DNA from: Larix sibirica
Taxonomy: Eukaryota > Streptophyta > Pinopsida > Pinales > Pinaceae
Direction: 5' to 3'
DNA length: 12,263 nucleotides
NCBI GenBank assembly: GCA_004151065.3
Contig: NWUY0303915436.1
Location: 1-12,263, forward strand
Numbering within the stretch: position 1 is the first letter of the stretch; every line of letters starts with the position of its first letter. The position numbers were made by a program, and so were the translations under genes. Positions 1 through 9,087 of this stretch are shown piece after piece. Under the pieces are notes generated by a model that saw only the letters and a program-made list of their open reading frames with translations, was not told the origin of the DNA and did no database searches.

Positions 1-3000
1 TTCAATACGCTCTTTAGACTGCAAATGCTTTTCTTCAACTTGTGTGATCATGAGCTTAGGTGGAAGAGTATTTTCTATTTGATTCATAACAGGAAAATCC
101 AATAATCCCAACAGATTATCAGAAGAAAACCATTGTTTCCTGCAAGCTTTATGTCCTTCTTCAATGGTGGTCTCAACCATATCACAAACATTTTCCCAAT
201 ACTGTAGAGAGATTCTCATTCTCCTTAACTTGATATTGTCTAAAATAGGAACTCCTTTGGGTTTGTATTTAATATACTTATGCCAATCAATAACATCCTC
301 AAAAGCCCTTGTAGCATCATTTCTTCGTTGATTATGATCACATAGAATGTCAGATAAATGTTTAGAGGAATTGAAAACATCTTGAATTTCATTCAACCCT
401 TCAAATAATTCAACTAAGAGATTTGTGTGATCATCATCTATTCTAAAAACAGATTCTTTAAATTCATCCTTGGAGAATCATGAAAATGAGGAAGTAGCAG
501 ATATTGATTGGGACAATTCCAACCATTGTTCAAGAGCTGTCAACTTCTCAACATACTGTGCATTATGTCCTTGGGCTCCATGAAGTTGCTCTTTAAAATC
601 TTCATTCTGTGACTGCAGTTCCTGAATATGAGATTCATATTTGTCCTTCAATTCTTGCAATTGAGATTGATACTGTTGATCCAATTCGATCTACTTCTTT
701 TGAAGACCTTGCAATTCTTCTTCTTTCTTTTCAATTTCTTTGTTGAGTGTAGTGACATAATCAAAATTGGTAACAACAAAGGCTCCCATGGAAGCATCTA
801 TTTCCAAATCTGATTTTTTAACATCTGTGGAGGCTCTCTTCCATATGATCTGGTTGGGAACAGTACCCTGGACTAATGTTCCTTCTCTAGCTCTTTTAGA
901 ACCTTTCTTCACTATTTCCTTTCCTGATTTGCTCCAAAAATAATCACCAAGAGAAACTACTGCATCTTCACCAAAGTTTGTCATCACTTTAGAAGTGGAT
1001 GAAAATACTTCTTAGACAATGGGTAAAGACATAGGTTGTGAGACAACAGGGGTAGGAATAGGCATACTCAGCTGAGATGAGGGGGTAGCAGTTGCTGAAG
1101 TGGTTAGGGATGAAAGAAGAGAAGTGGATATTATGGATGAAGTGACAGGATCTATAGATACATAATAATTTTGCATTTATTCTGAGTTAAGGGATGTTTC
1201 CATAGGAATAGTGGGTTGAGGAGATGAAGAGATAGGAGGAATAACAAAAGTTGATGATGGTACAAATGGTAAAATACTGTGAATGGTAACAAGTAGAGCG
1301 AATGTTGTAGTGAGGATGGTAGGAATTTCAGGAAGGGGAATCCTTGAGTGAGAATACTCTATCAGTGGGTTTTCAACTGAGTCAGAAATAATTTGGATGG
1401 TGGTCAGCGTTAGGTCAGAAGAAGTAGGCATGGGTAATGATAGGTTGGTGAGAGATAACTCATCATCAAGGTCACTGTCCTCAATTTGTATTAAGTTATC
1501 CCCTACTACTGGTACTTTTTTCTTCTTCCTCTTTGCTGGAAATGTTGTAACAATAGCTTTGGTTTCCATAGCAGAGCTCACCAAGGCTAGGATTTTCTTC
1601 GTGTCTTCGGCTGATTTTATCAAAGAATTAATATTTACTACAAGTTGAGGCTATTGAGGATGATCAATTGGAGTTTTTCCTTTCTTATCCTCCTCTTTAT
1701 AAGTCAAGAGAAAAGGAATCTTAACTTACTTTTCCTAAGCTTCATGTGCTTGTCTCTCCACCATCTCCTTTTGAGTCCTTTCTTCCTCTGATAGCTTGAG
1801 CTTTCTATCTTGCAGAAATTTCAACTTAATCTCTTGTTGATACTGATGGATGAATCATTTTTCTTCTTGAGTGGCATCCCTGCTTAAAACATCCTGAAAT
1901 GAATTTGCGCCTTCATAAATAAAAAATTTAGGCTTTGTTTCATGCACATAGTTACTCTTTATGTGTTCTTTAGAAAAGTGATTTTCCAGGAAGGATTTGG
2001 GATCATGAATCCTTTTGGGAGACTCCCCAAACTTCAAAGTTGTAACCCTTTTACCAAGCAAGGTTGCATGTGTGGAATTTTGGATGATCAAAGGTCCAAG
2101 AGAAAGGGGAAACTTAGGCCAACCTTTCCTCTTTGCTCCAATGAACCAAGGGAAGACACCTTCAATTACATTCTGAAATGAAATCTCCTTTAAAACCATC
2201 CTGTCAGGAGCAATTCTAAGCAAAAGGTGAACTGTTTTGTTGCCCCATATTTTGATGTAGGAAAAGTATTCACCAACATACCAATCTCCCATAGTGTCAA
2301 TCAATGCCTTGGCCTGTGAAGAGAAATAAGAGGCATCCTCTTTGAAGATATTCTGATAAATGGAGCCAAAGAATTGGTCAAATATGTCATAAATAAGAGG
2401 TATAAATTGTCTTCCCAAAAAAATGAATAGTAGATATGGACAGGTGGTCGTTCTCTGACCCAATTCCATCCCATGGCAGGAAAAGGGAAAGATGAACATA
2501 AAACATCCGTGACATTACCAAACAGGTAAAATGCAGGTTTCTTAGAAGCATGGGTTTCTCTTGTACTTTTCAATAGCTTCTTTCAAAGCCACAGATAATA
2601 TATGTGCCCAATTGAAGGATTCACTAGTGGTGAGAATGTGATGTGCCACAAGTGCTCATTCTTCCTTGAAGGACACACGGTTGGGTAACCCATATAATGT
2701 GCATAACATGAATGCCAACAAAGAAAAGGGTTCTTTGACTCTTAGGTTTAGGAACATAAATGGCAGGGTTTTCCATCCAATTTTTCATCATTACATCAAA
2801 ATTAAAACGACTTGCGGAAGATTCTAAGAATTGTTTTGAAAGAAGTTGCTAGGGAGTTTTTAGTGCATAAATCCTAGTGAATACTTTAGGTTTGAACGAA
2901 TACAGCAGAGTATGGTTTATATCATTGAAAGAACAGTCAAGAGGGTTGGCATTGTCCACAATCCATTTGAAAGTATCGGTATAAGGCATTAGGGGTGGTC

Positions 3001-3223
3001 TAGCCGCAATTGCATGAATTTGGGATTTGATAATGTTAATGTAGGCTAGTTGGTCATGTTGGATTTCTGAAAAGTCATCATTGTAAAATATGGAGTAAAT
3101 CCTAGACCAATTGAGGAAAAAGGTGTCGAAAACCATCCCATCAATATTAGAAAAGATTCCACTGTTAGGGTATTTTATCCTCAATTCATCCATGACTGAC
3201 TTAGACCTAGTATTCCTTGACAT
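1..3223 (-). pseudogene. Broken long ORF of retroelement, unknown function, C-terminal coiled coil
   Basis: I do not recognise the family. The first ATG is at 3223 (MSRNTRSKSVMDEL) and opens 125 codons to a TAG at 2849. Open sequence continues in that frame to about 2690, shifts to a second frame around 2650-2410, then to a third frame that holds from about 2410 to base 1. Within that last frame I count eight stops: 478, 691, 1012, 1177, 1651, 1726, 1735 and 1855. The final 158 codons (477-1) are open to the window edge. Content in order: an N-terminal globular-looking region rich in aromatics; a basic/acidic helical stretch (about 1700-1860); a Ser/Thr/Pro-rich linker (about 1020-1560) with a Lys-rich patch KRKKKK near 1530, possibly nuclear-localising; a heptad-like Glu/Gln/Lys/Leu coiled coil (about 510-760); and a C-terminal Trp-containing domain. 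Total length would be over 1,050 residues. It could be a gag-like or cargo protein; no zinc knuckle or catalytic motif is visible. Confidence 0.6.
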
Positions 3224-3547
3224 AGCCGATAATAGGTTTTCCAAAAAATGATGAAAGGAAACTTCAATAAAAATTGTTATTCAAATTCAAATTATCACGC
3301 AAGCGATTTGTAGGGTCAAGGAAAGAATTTACCTGTAAAATGATGGAGACAAAGCATAATCAACCGCGGGGTAAAAACGACACTAACAATTGATTGTGGA
3401 AGGTAAAATCAAAGCGTGAAATGGTAAAAGAAAAACTAATTCAGAGTTATTTAAACCAAAAGAATTCATGTCATTAATGAAATTAAAACACAACCATAGA
3501 TTTAAAACAAACCAATGCTCAAGATTAAAAACAAATTTATGAAAACA

Positions 3548-4006
3548 ATGCGGAAGCGGAAAGTCGGGAAATGATTTTTGAAACTCACCAATTTCATCCT
3601 CCCGCAATCCGTGATGCGATGTGGAAATGTGGGACCAATTTGAGGAAGTTGGAAATGTTAAAATGCTATCCGTAACTCGCAGTTTGAATCTGCAATCGGA
3701 ATATCGGAAATGTGAAAATACAGGGATAGTTTTAGGAAATTTATCATTTCCGCAATCCGCAATTTAAAAGTCGCAAACGCGGAAATATGTAAATGCAGGA
3801 ATGTGGAACTACAGGACTGTTGGATTGATTTTGGATAACATAAGGTCTCCGCAATCCGCATTCTGCAAACCATTTGCGGAATTAGAATAATGACATTCGG
3901 ATTAATTTATTTGATTAGTCTTCTGACTCCCACAATTTGCAATTCGCAATGCGGAAATGCAAAAACATCAAAATTCAAATATTAAAATTGGAGCTTCCGC
4001 ACTCCG
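3548..4006. repeat. Degenerate CCGCAATCCG-type repeats in LTR/leader
   Basis: The 10-mer CCGCAATCCG occurs exactly at 3602, 3750 and 3849. Decayed relatives lie near 3929 (CCACAATTTGC) and 3997 (CCGCACTCCG). Between them are related words such as GCGGAAATG, TTGCGGAATT and TCGCAA, several of which could pair with the 10-mer to form short hairpins. I count 23 CpG dinucleotides here, far denser than in the AT-rich surroundings. Spacing is irregular (148, 99, about 80 and about 68 bases), so this is a family of diverged motifs and not a clean satellite. Clustered motifs in an LTR are often enhancer or transcription-factor sites; that role is only a possibility here. Confidence 0.55.
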
Positions 4007-4175
4007 TATCCCATAATATTTACAAAGAAAACATAAACAAGAAAATGCATAAAATAACAATTTTTTTCAGTCAAATGTTTAATACTAGAACCAAATGATA
4101 ATTGACCAAAATGATTTATTGAAAACTCTGGAATATGAAAATAAAGGTAATAAGCATCTAAATTACCTAAATCAA

Positions 4176-4231
4176 AAATAAAATGGGGCTCCCATTTTCT
4201 AAAGAAAATGGGATCTGTTGCGCGAGCAACA
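4176..4231 (-). repeat. Element terminus with two hairpins, copy 1
   Basis: Read on the minus strand, bases 4231-4216 form a 6-bp stem TGTTGC/GCAACA with a four-base loop. Bases 4213-4190 form a perfect 10-bp stem TCCCATTTTC/GAAAATGGGA with loop TTTA. The segment then runs into a T-rich tract ending near 4176. The same arrangement, with base-pair-preserving changes, occurs on the plus strand at 11952-12006. By eye, 42 of 56 aligned positions agree, with a single one-base gap. The stems and the homology can be read directly; the identification as the LTR U3 end is inferred. Confidence 0.75.
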
Positions 4232-4450
4232 AGGGGTTAGGGTAGGACCTTAAAAAATGATTTTTTCTTATCAACATTAACGTGTTTTACTAATTCCCCA
4301 CCATGCAATCTCTAATCCTATTTCCACTCATTGATTTTCTAGGAGTACAAATATGTTTATTTCTAAACATATATCCTTCTTGAATGTAGTAATCCAAATA
4401 CAATGTTTGGTCTTCACCCTAAGTCTCTTCACAGTCCCTCCACGTTGCTT
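4232..4450 (-). pseudogene. Truncated integrase N-terminal region
   Basis: The linker reads YIQEGYMFRNKHICTPRKSM (about 4390-4330), matching the DGYLFKGNRLCIP-type segment before the integrase zinc-binding domain. It is followed by a decayed HHCC region (IRDCMVGN, with stops) and a relic of the DKTL...E..FW stretch near 4290-4240. Homology then ends at the terminus of the inserted element at 4231. The catalytic DDE core is not in this window. Confidence 0.75.
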
Positions 4451-4509
4451 CAAAATATGCATCATCTACATACAAACTATGCATAGTATCCAATCCCACA
4501 GTGCCCACT

Positions 4510-5090
4510 TACATGGTGGTTAGTAATGAAACTCTTATAATCAATGCATTTGCAACATTATTAGTCTTTCATAACCTATGCTTCAAAAACAAATGAATTA
4601 TACCCACCTCAAGTACTTTTTACTCAACTATCCTTCACTTTTATACATTACGATGTTGGGTGGTCAATATATAGAAACGTAGTGCCTCCACTTCTTCGGT
4701 GCTTTGATTATAAAATCCCTAATCATAAAATAAATATATCTTTCTAGAATCATTCAACTTTTTGCTAAAGAAAATAATATGTTTACACTCTTAACTCAAA
4801 CTAGTCCAATTGTTGCTCCACTTGCATTGCAATCCACTTGGAGTACTTTTTTCAATGTCAAACATTGCCAATAACAATTGCTTTGTCCCCTCCTCCAACA
4901 ATTCAAAGTTTTTTTGGGTTGCAATTGTCGACTTAAAATCTACTTTTTTTCATGCACTAAATTTATCTAATAAATTTCCTCTAAAATATTTCCATCCCTT
5001 GAAACTTCTTACCTCAACTGTACTCTTTGGCGCAGGCCACCTTAAACTAGATTTGACCTTTTTTAAATCCAATTTTTATGCTTCTTAGGA
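4510..5090 (-). pseudogene. Ty3/gypsy RNase H remnant
   Basis: RNase H degrades the RNA strand of the reverse-transcription hybrid. Visible pieces in family order are a decayed first strand near 4860-4790 (FDIEKSTPSGLQCKW, where FEVxCDAS is usual), FSKKLNDSRKIYLFYD near 4770-4715, YIDHPTS near 4655 (usually TDHxAL), and TNNVANALIIRVSLLTTM near 4570-4510 (usually VADALSR followed by a linker). In this reading the catalytic Asp of the first strand and that of the ADALSR motif are replaced. Frame changes separate the blocks. Confidence 0.8.
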
Positions 5091-5800
5091 TATTACAAAC
5101 CCCAAATACCCTAAGTATTCCTACAAAAACAAACACTTCTTCAAATTTGTGAGAAACTTTCATCTTCTTAGCTATTGTAACACTTGCATTATGAGCACCA
5201 TATCCTCCTCTCTTGTTCTCATGAGAATTAGAGTGTATTCAAGATAAACAACCACATATTTTCCGAAGGTTTTAACACATCATTCATTAACCTCATAAAG
5301 GCACTCGATGTATTTGTTGATCCAATGGCATAACCAGTGATTCATGCAGCACCTCCTTTGTCTTGATGAAACTTTTCCACTCATCACTCACTCCAATATG
5401 GATTTTGTGACACCCATTTTTCATGTTTATCTTGGAAAAATATGCTTCCCCACTCAAACAATGCAATAAGTCATGCATTCTTAGAAATGGAAACCTATAG
5501 TTGATGGCTATCTTTTTTATTTCCTTAGAATTTGTACACATCCTTTATTCTCCTCCATTCTTGGGCACATGAACGATTGGTGTTGCATAAGGGATTAAAT
5601 TATCTTTGATCACACATCTACCCAATATCTCTTGGACTTGTCTATTTACCTTTTCACTTCAACTAGAGTCATTTTGTGTGTTCTTTTGTTTCAAAAACTA
5701 GACCCTGGTATTGAATCAATTTGTTGCAATATACTCCTTGTGGGAGTTACTCTTGTTGGAATGTATTTTGTCACAATGTCATCATAGTCCCTCAACAAAA
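5090..5800 (-). pseudogene. Ty3/gypsy reverse transcriptase remnant
   Basis: The N-terminal lead-in (about 5800-5700) resembles the PPxRxIxHxIDLIPG motif: TPTRSILQQIDSIPGSS. The core has RMCTNSKEIKKIAINYRFPF, then YFSKINMKNGCHKIHI and DEWKSFIKTKE (5541-5300), then YVVVYLEYTLI (5258-5226). Two active-site motifs are altered. Motif A has Asn (5425-5427) in place of the catalytic Asp, and the YxDD box reads YLEY (5235-5246). The thumb/connection part continues with NLKKC, YLGFVIS and KSTVEVRSFKG down to about 5000. A stop lies just before RMCTN, and frame changes occur near 5293. The family call is secure; activity is excluded. Confidence 0.92.
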
Positions 5801-5949
5801 TCTACATTTCTATAATCACCCCAAACTTTAGGAATAAAACTTTGTCTTCTCGACTTTAAGAATTCCTTACCTAAACACATCATTACCCAATAGTTGCTAG
5901 ATTCTCTGGTTTCTTATTCCATTGAAAGTAAGTTGAACTTCCTACCATC

Positions 5950-6300
5950 CTTTTCCATTGAATGATACTCTTCTTTCCAACTATCATGGTATGCATGTTA
6001 TGTTTCTAAGGTTTCCCAACAATATATGATAAGTATCCATAGGTAATATATAATATATAACGCAAAATATGATCATGTTAATCCCCAAAATGAAAATTTA
6101 TTAAACATTAGCCACTCATAGTAACCTATTGCTTTTCTACACCCATGCTACTCTATAGGGTGCAGGTTGCAATTTACATTCTAATTTTAACCTCTAAGTC
6201 ACCTCTATATATAGATACTAAATTTGCAGTGCTACCACCAACAATAAGATTAACAATAATATTACAACATTTATTTTCAATCTTAAATTTTGTCCTAAAA
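5950..6300 (-). pseudogene. Ty3/gypsy aspartic protease remnant
   Basis: This domain would cleave the gag-pol polyprotein. The active-site region reads NLIVGGSTANLVS (about 6213-6251), matching the plant gypsy form in which Asp precedes Gly-Gly-Ser. The codon at 6240-6242 is GTT (Val) where the catalytic Asp is expected. After a frame change come PAPYRVAWV and, at about 6003-6044, PMDTYHILLG, the conserved C-terminal signature of this protease class. Several stops interrupt it. Gag lies upstream and RT downstream on the same strand, as in intact elements. Confidence 0.8.
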
Positions 6301-6439
6301 TTGTATTCATTTTTTTTTGTTCCTTTTTTGTAGGTTGCTTCTCTTACTTCAACAAAACCCATTTGAACATAAGACTTTACCTATGCTCTTTTTGTACTTC
6401 ATCAAACTTTATCTATGTTTCCATTTCTTATCCTTGTAC

Positions 6440-7413
6440 CACATTTTCCCTAGTATCATTGTTTATTTCATCATGCTAGTAACTTTGATAGTGTAATGCT
6501 TTAAGTACATAACCTCCACATTTGTATGAGGTGTCCTTATTTATGGGACCGCTTCTTATGCTCTCAATGGAATTGAAACACACTCTATTGCTTTGAATTG
6601 TATCTTGAGGATGAGTTTATGCACTCCCCATGTGAACCTCCTCTATATGACATGTTCGTTCTTTTACTTCTAGTTCCCCCTCCTCTAGAACCTCGTTGTT
6701 TTGTAAATAAAATTTCTTCAATCCTTGAAGCCTATTGATAAAATTTATTAATAAAATAAAAATTAACATTACATATTTAATCTTGAATTGAATATCTTAT
6801 TCCATTTACATACATAAAAATAATTCTTAAGTTTCCATACTTCTCCCTAATATGATGGAAAACCCGTAAAACTCCTCTATGCAGTCTTTCACTGACATCT
6901 CCTTCTATCTCAAGTTTTGCAATTTTTTTAGCAGGTTCAACGAGAAATATGCAACCAAAAATTTGGCCTCCAAAATGGCCACCATCCTCTCCCAAATTAT
7001 GATATTTTCCTTATTGTAGGGTATCCCACCATATGGAAGCAAGTACCTTGAGCTGCAGATATTAAAATTTTACTTTCTTATGGTACTCAACTCCTTCAAC
7101 ATAAAATAATTTCACCATTCTAGTCAACATGCTCCTTTGGATTCAAACATCTTGAATATGTATGAATTTGCAGTATGGGTCTATTCTCTATACTCTTAAT
7201 CAGTTTTATCATCTTAACTTGTGAATTTTATGCTTATTCTCGTGGAAACTTTTCTTCTTCCACACTATTGCACTCAGTGCTTTGATCATATATACATGTT
7301 CTCACTCCCCTTCTTTGGGAGGCATCCATGGCATCCAATCTAATAAATAACACTCTTAAAGCTTCTACAAGATCACCATTTTCATCTTTATTTTGGTTTT
7401 TGGGTGGTATCAT
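6440..7413 (-). pseudogene. gag: Ty3/gypsy gag remnant
   Basis: Gag is the structural capsid and nucleocapsid polyprotein of the element. The ATG at 7413 opens MIPPKNQNKDENGDLVEAL and continues with RLDAMDASQRRG, a familiar plant gypsy gag N-terminus. Further on, about 6980-6850 carries a capsid-core stretch with LKKLQNLR followed by MSVKD and EEFYGF, across several stops and frame changes. A degenerate CCHC zinc knuckle lies at about 6483-6530 (YKCGGYVLKALHYQ). Its first, third and fourth zinc ligands are gone, replaced by Tyr, Leu and Tyr, and only the second Cys remains, so nucleic-acid binding would be lost. The protease follows on the same strand. Confidence 0.8.
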
Positions 7414-8300
7414 TCTTTGGACTCTTCGTATAGGAAACCATCCTCAATGTGTCATATTGTCACCCATACTACATAATATTTTGCAAATACTTTCGTAGAT
7501 TTCTATAGCCTCAACTAACCAATCCAGACTTGACGCGACGACATGAACTTCAAATATTTTCTTAGAAACCAAAATCAGTAGAACTTGACCACCACACAAG
7601 CATAAACCTACTATGAAACCACTTAATGGAGGGATGAGGGACATCCTGGAATAGGACACACAAGAAATCAATACAAATGGGTATACTACAACCCAAAACA
7701 CATAGTAGATGATGTTCAATAGTGAACACAACTGATTCCGATCGAGTAAACAACCAACCACAAATAACCATTGGAATCCTACTCACACAACAAATAGACA
7801 ATTCAATGCATAACTTCAGCATAGACCATCTAACCTTAGCTTTTCAAATTGTTTTACTCAAACTAGAATATTCATTACAAAATCTAAACAGATGGCATTG
7901 TCCGTGGAATCATGCAATAGAACATACCCTCAATATATCATAATTAAAACTTGAATACTTGCTCTAAATCAAATTCTAACAAGAAATCTAAGGCTCTACA
8001 ACCTGCTACCGAGCCTCCAAACCAGTTGTTTCACATTTCTTGGACCCACCCTTGCCACCCTTTGAATAGATGTAAGTGGCCTTTTATGGGCCTTGAAATT
8101 AGCAAAGTTTAATATCATAGTTGAGAATGTCCACTGTTTCCACATCATCATTAGTTGATCATACTTGACCATGTCAACTTGGTCTACATAATCACTACTC
8201 TAACTGACAACCTTGTGGGTTTATCCTTGGTTCTATGCCCTTTGTTAAATCTTAGGAACTACTACTAGAACTTAAAAAGTTGGAATAAAAATATTTTGGA
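7414..8300 (-). other. Probable leader and LTR remnant of the gypsy element
   Basis: This stretch lies directly upstream of the gag start and holds no coding sequence that I trust; the open frames at 7444-7822 lack any recognisable motif. A sequence at about 7559-7571 (CTTAGAAACCA on the plus strand) agrees with the complement of the initiator-Met tRNA primer-binding site at 8 of 11 bases, which is suggestive only. A TATA-like CCCATAAAAGGCC lies at about 8079-8091 on the minus strand. I could not fix the LTR ends or find a duplicated partner. Confidence 0.3.
8079..8091 (-). promoter_or_regulatory. Possible LTR TATA box
   Basis: On the minus strand the sequence reads CCCATAAAAGGCC, a plausible TATA element about 670 bases upstream of the gag ATG at 7413. 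A TATA box in U3 is expected for an LTR promoter. There is no independent support for transcription start, so this is a weak call. Confidence 0.25.
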
Positions 8301-9087
8301 GTATTGCGGGATGGACCATACACCAAGGATGCCCCTATGTCATGGTGGCCACAAGGAAAGGAAAGTACTAGGCTCCATCTATCTTAATATTTAGTGTGAA
8401 TGGTGTTTTTTTAAGTGCAAGTTCTTGTTAACACATCACAAGGTTGACCACAAAATCAATTTCCTTGATAGGTCACACCACTCTTTATCTTGGGAAATTT
8501 GGAAGGCCCAAGGACACATATGGTTTAGATATCCCTAGTCAACCAACTCTTAATGTCTACTAAGGTAAAAGTGAGAGGAGAATCACTATAAGAATCAAGT
8601 GGATTAGTTATTGAGACTAAATTTTCCTACATCCATGCATGGCCAAGCCTAGTCATGTAGAGATTCATGTAATGCTTCTTCAAACTAAATGTCTTCTGAG
8701 AATGACATGTAGAACCCTCGTAAAGGTTTTTAGGATTTTATTTTGGATCTAAGTTTAAGGGGAAAATTGTCTCAATGAATTCTTCATTAACATCCACCAC
8801 AAGTCTTGGAGCAACACTTGTGTTGAACATGGAATCTTAAGACTGATAAGAATTGGGATAATTTTAATGTTTTTAGTTGAACCAAACTTATGTTTGCCTC
8901 TACTTCACTCTCTCCATGTGCAACACTCTAATTTTCAAATTCATCATAATTGTGAAGGGATAAATGCACATCAAACACCCATCAATAGTGTGCATTATCT
9001 GGGCTGGCATGATGGTACATTACTTGCATTTTTATGTTGTTAAGAAAAATGACAACATTAGTCATTAAGGTTAAACCAAACAATGTA
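8240..9087 (+). other. Unassigned stretch, possible decayed coding relic
   Basis: No gene can be supported here. Between about 8310 and 8640 plus-strand frames give protein-like phrases (for example GKFGRPKDTYGLDIPSQPTL near 8490-8550, and DRSHHSLSWE in another frame just upstream). These hint at an old coding segment with frame changes, but I cannot assign a family. From about 8650 to 9087 the translation is dense with stops and I see no repeat or hairpin of note. Confidence 0.2.

Larger units (their letters stand above)
1..4231 (-). mobile_element. 5' part of LTR-type retroelement with unknown ORF, nested in gypsy pol
   Basis: The element reads right to left. Its 5' boundary is placed at 4231 for two reasons. 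The Ty3/gypsy integrase homology ends immediately to the right, and the homology to a second copy at 11952 starts at exactly the same base, TG, the usual first dinucleotide of an LTR. Downstream on the minus strand come an AT-rich, repeat-containing leader (about 3250-4231) and then a long broken ORF running off the window. I see no reverse transcriptase, integrase or protease of its own here, so it may be non-autonomous or its pol may lie beyond base 1. The internal end of the LTR and the primer-binding site were not located with confidence. The LTR assignment is inferred from the TG terminus and the layout. A non-LTR element with a structured 5' end is a less likely alternative. Confidence 0.6.
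3245..4231 (-). other. Probable 5' LTR and leader of the nested element
   Basis: There is no coding sequence in this stretch. It lies between the element terminus at 4231 and the first ATG at 3223. The outer 56 bases form two hairpins shared with the copy at 11952. Bases 3548-4006 hold CpG-containing CCGCAATCCG-like repeats, and the rest is AT-rich. A CA dinucleotide suited to an LTR end occurs near 3390 on the minus strand (CCACAATCA), followed by a GTGTCGTTTTTACC stretch faintly like some plant primer-binding sites. That match is weak, so I leave the LTR/leader boundary open. Confidence 0.4.
4232..7413 (-). mobile_element. Decayed Ty3/gypsy retrotransposon, gag to integrase N-terminus
   Basis: On the minus strand the order is gag (7413 to about 6440), protease (about 6300-5950), reverse transcriptase (about 5800-5090), RNase H (about 5090-4510) and the integrase N-terminal region (about 4450-4232). 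This is the canonical Ty3/gypsy order, and each domain is recognisable from family motifs despite many stops and frame changes. Homology stops abruptly at 4232, where another LTR-type element begins, so the remaining integrase should lie beyond the left edge of the window if the nested-insertion model is right. The gag and RT-to-integrase motif style resembles plant chromoviruses of the Reina/CRM/Tekay type, but the chromodomain region is absent, so lineage is tentative. The element is not functional as read. Confidence 0.9.

Noticed and set aside
1397-2181. Plus-strand open frames opposite the long ORF (1397-1648 and 1942-2181)
   Set aside because: They are shadows of the minus-strand coding relic, which has the longer continuous frame and protein-like composition.
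2301-2573. Separate 90-codon minus-strand gene
   Set aside because: It is a frame-shifted segment of the long broken ORF, continuing into the next frame around 2410, and not an independent gene.
3548-4006. CRISPR-like array
   Set aside because: The repeats are only about 10 bases, diverged and irregularly spaced, in a eukaryotic transposon context.
4176-4231. Helitron 3' end suggested by a hairpin near an element border
   Set aside because: No CTRR terminus follows the hairpin, there is no A/T insertion site and no Rep/helicase motif, and the homology starts at TG as in an LTR.
4190-4231. Intrinsic bacterial-type terminator (stem plus T-rich tract)
   Set aside because: The context is plant transposon DNA, and the structure marks an element end and not the 3' end of a gene.
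5530-5545. Start of a separate gene at the ATG at 5541
   Set aside because: The RT homology extends upstream through a stop to about 5800, so this Met is an internal residue of decayed pol.
7444-7822. Two overlapping minus-strand open frames of 105 and 86 codons upstream of gag
   Set aside because: They overlap in different frames, are hydrophobic by composition, and lie in the expected leader/LTR of the gypsy element. No family motif is visible.
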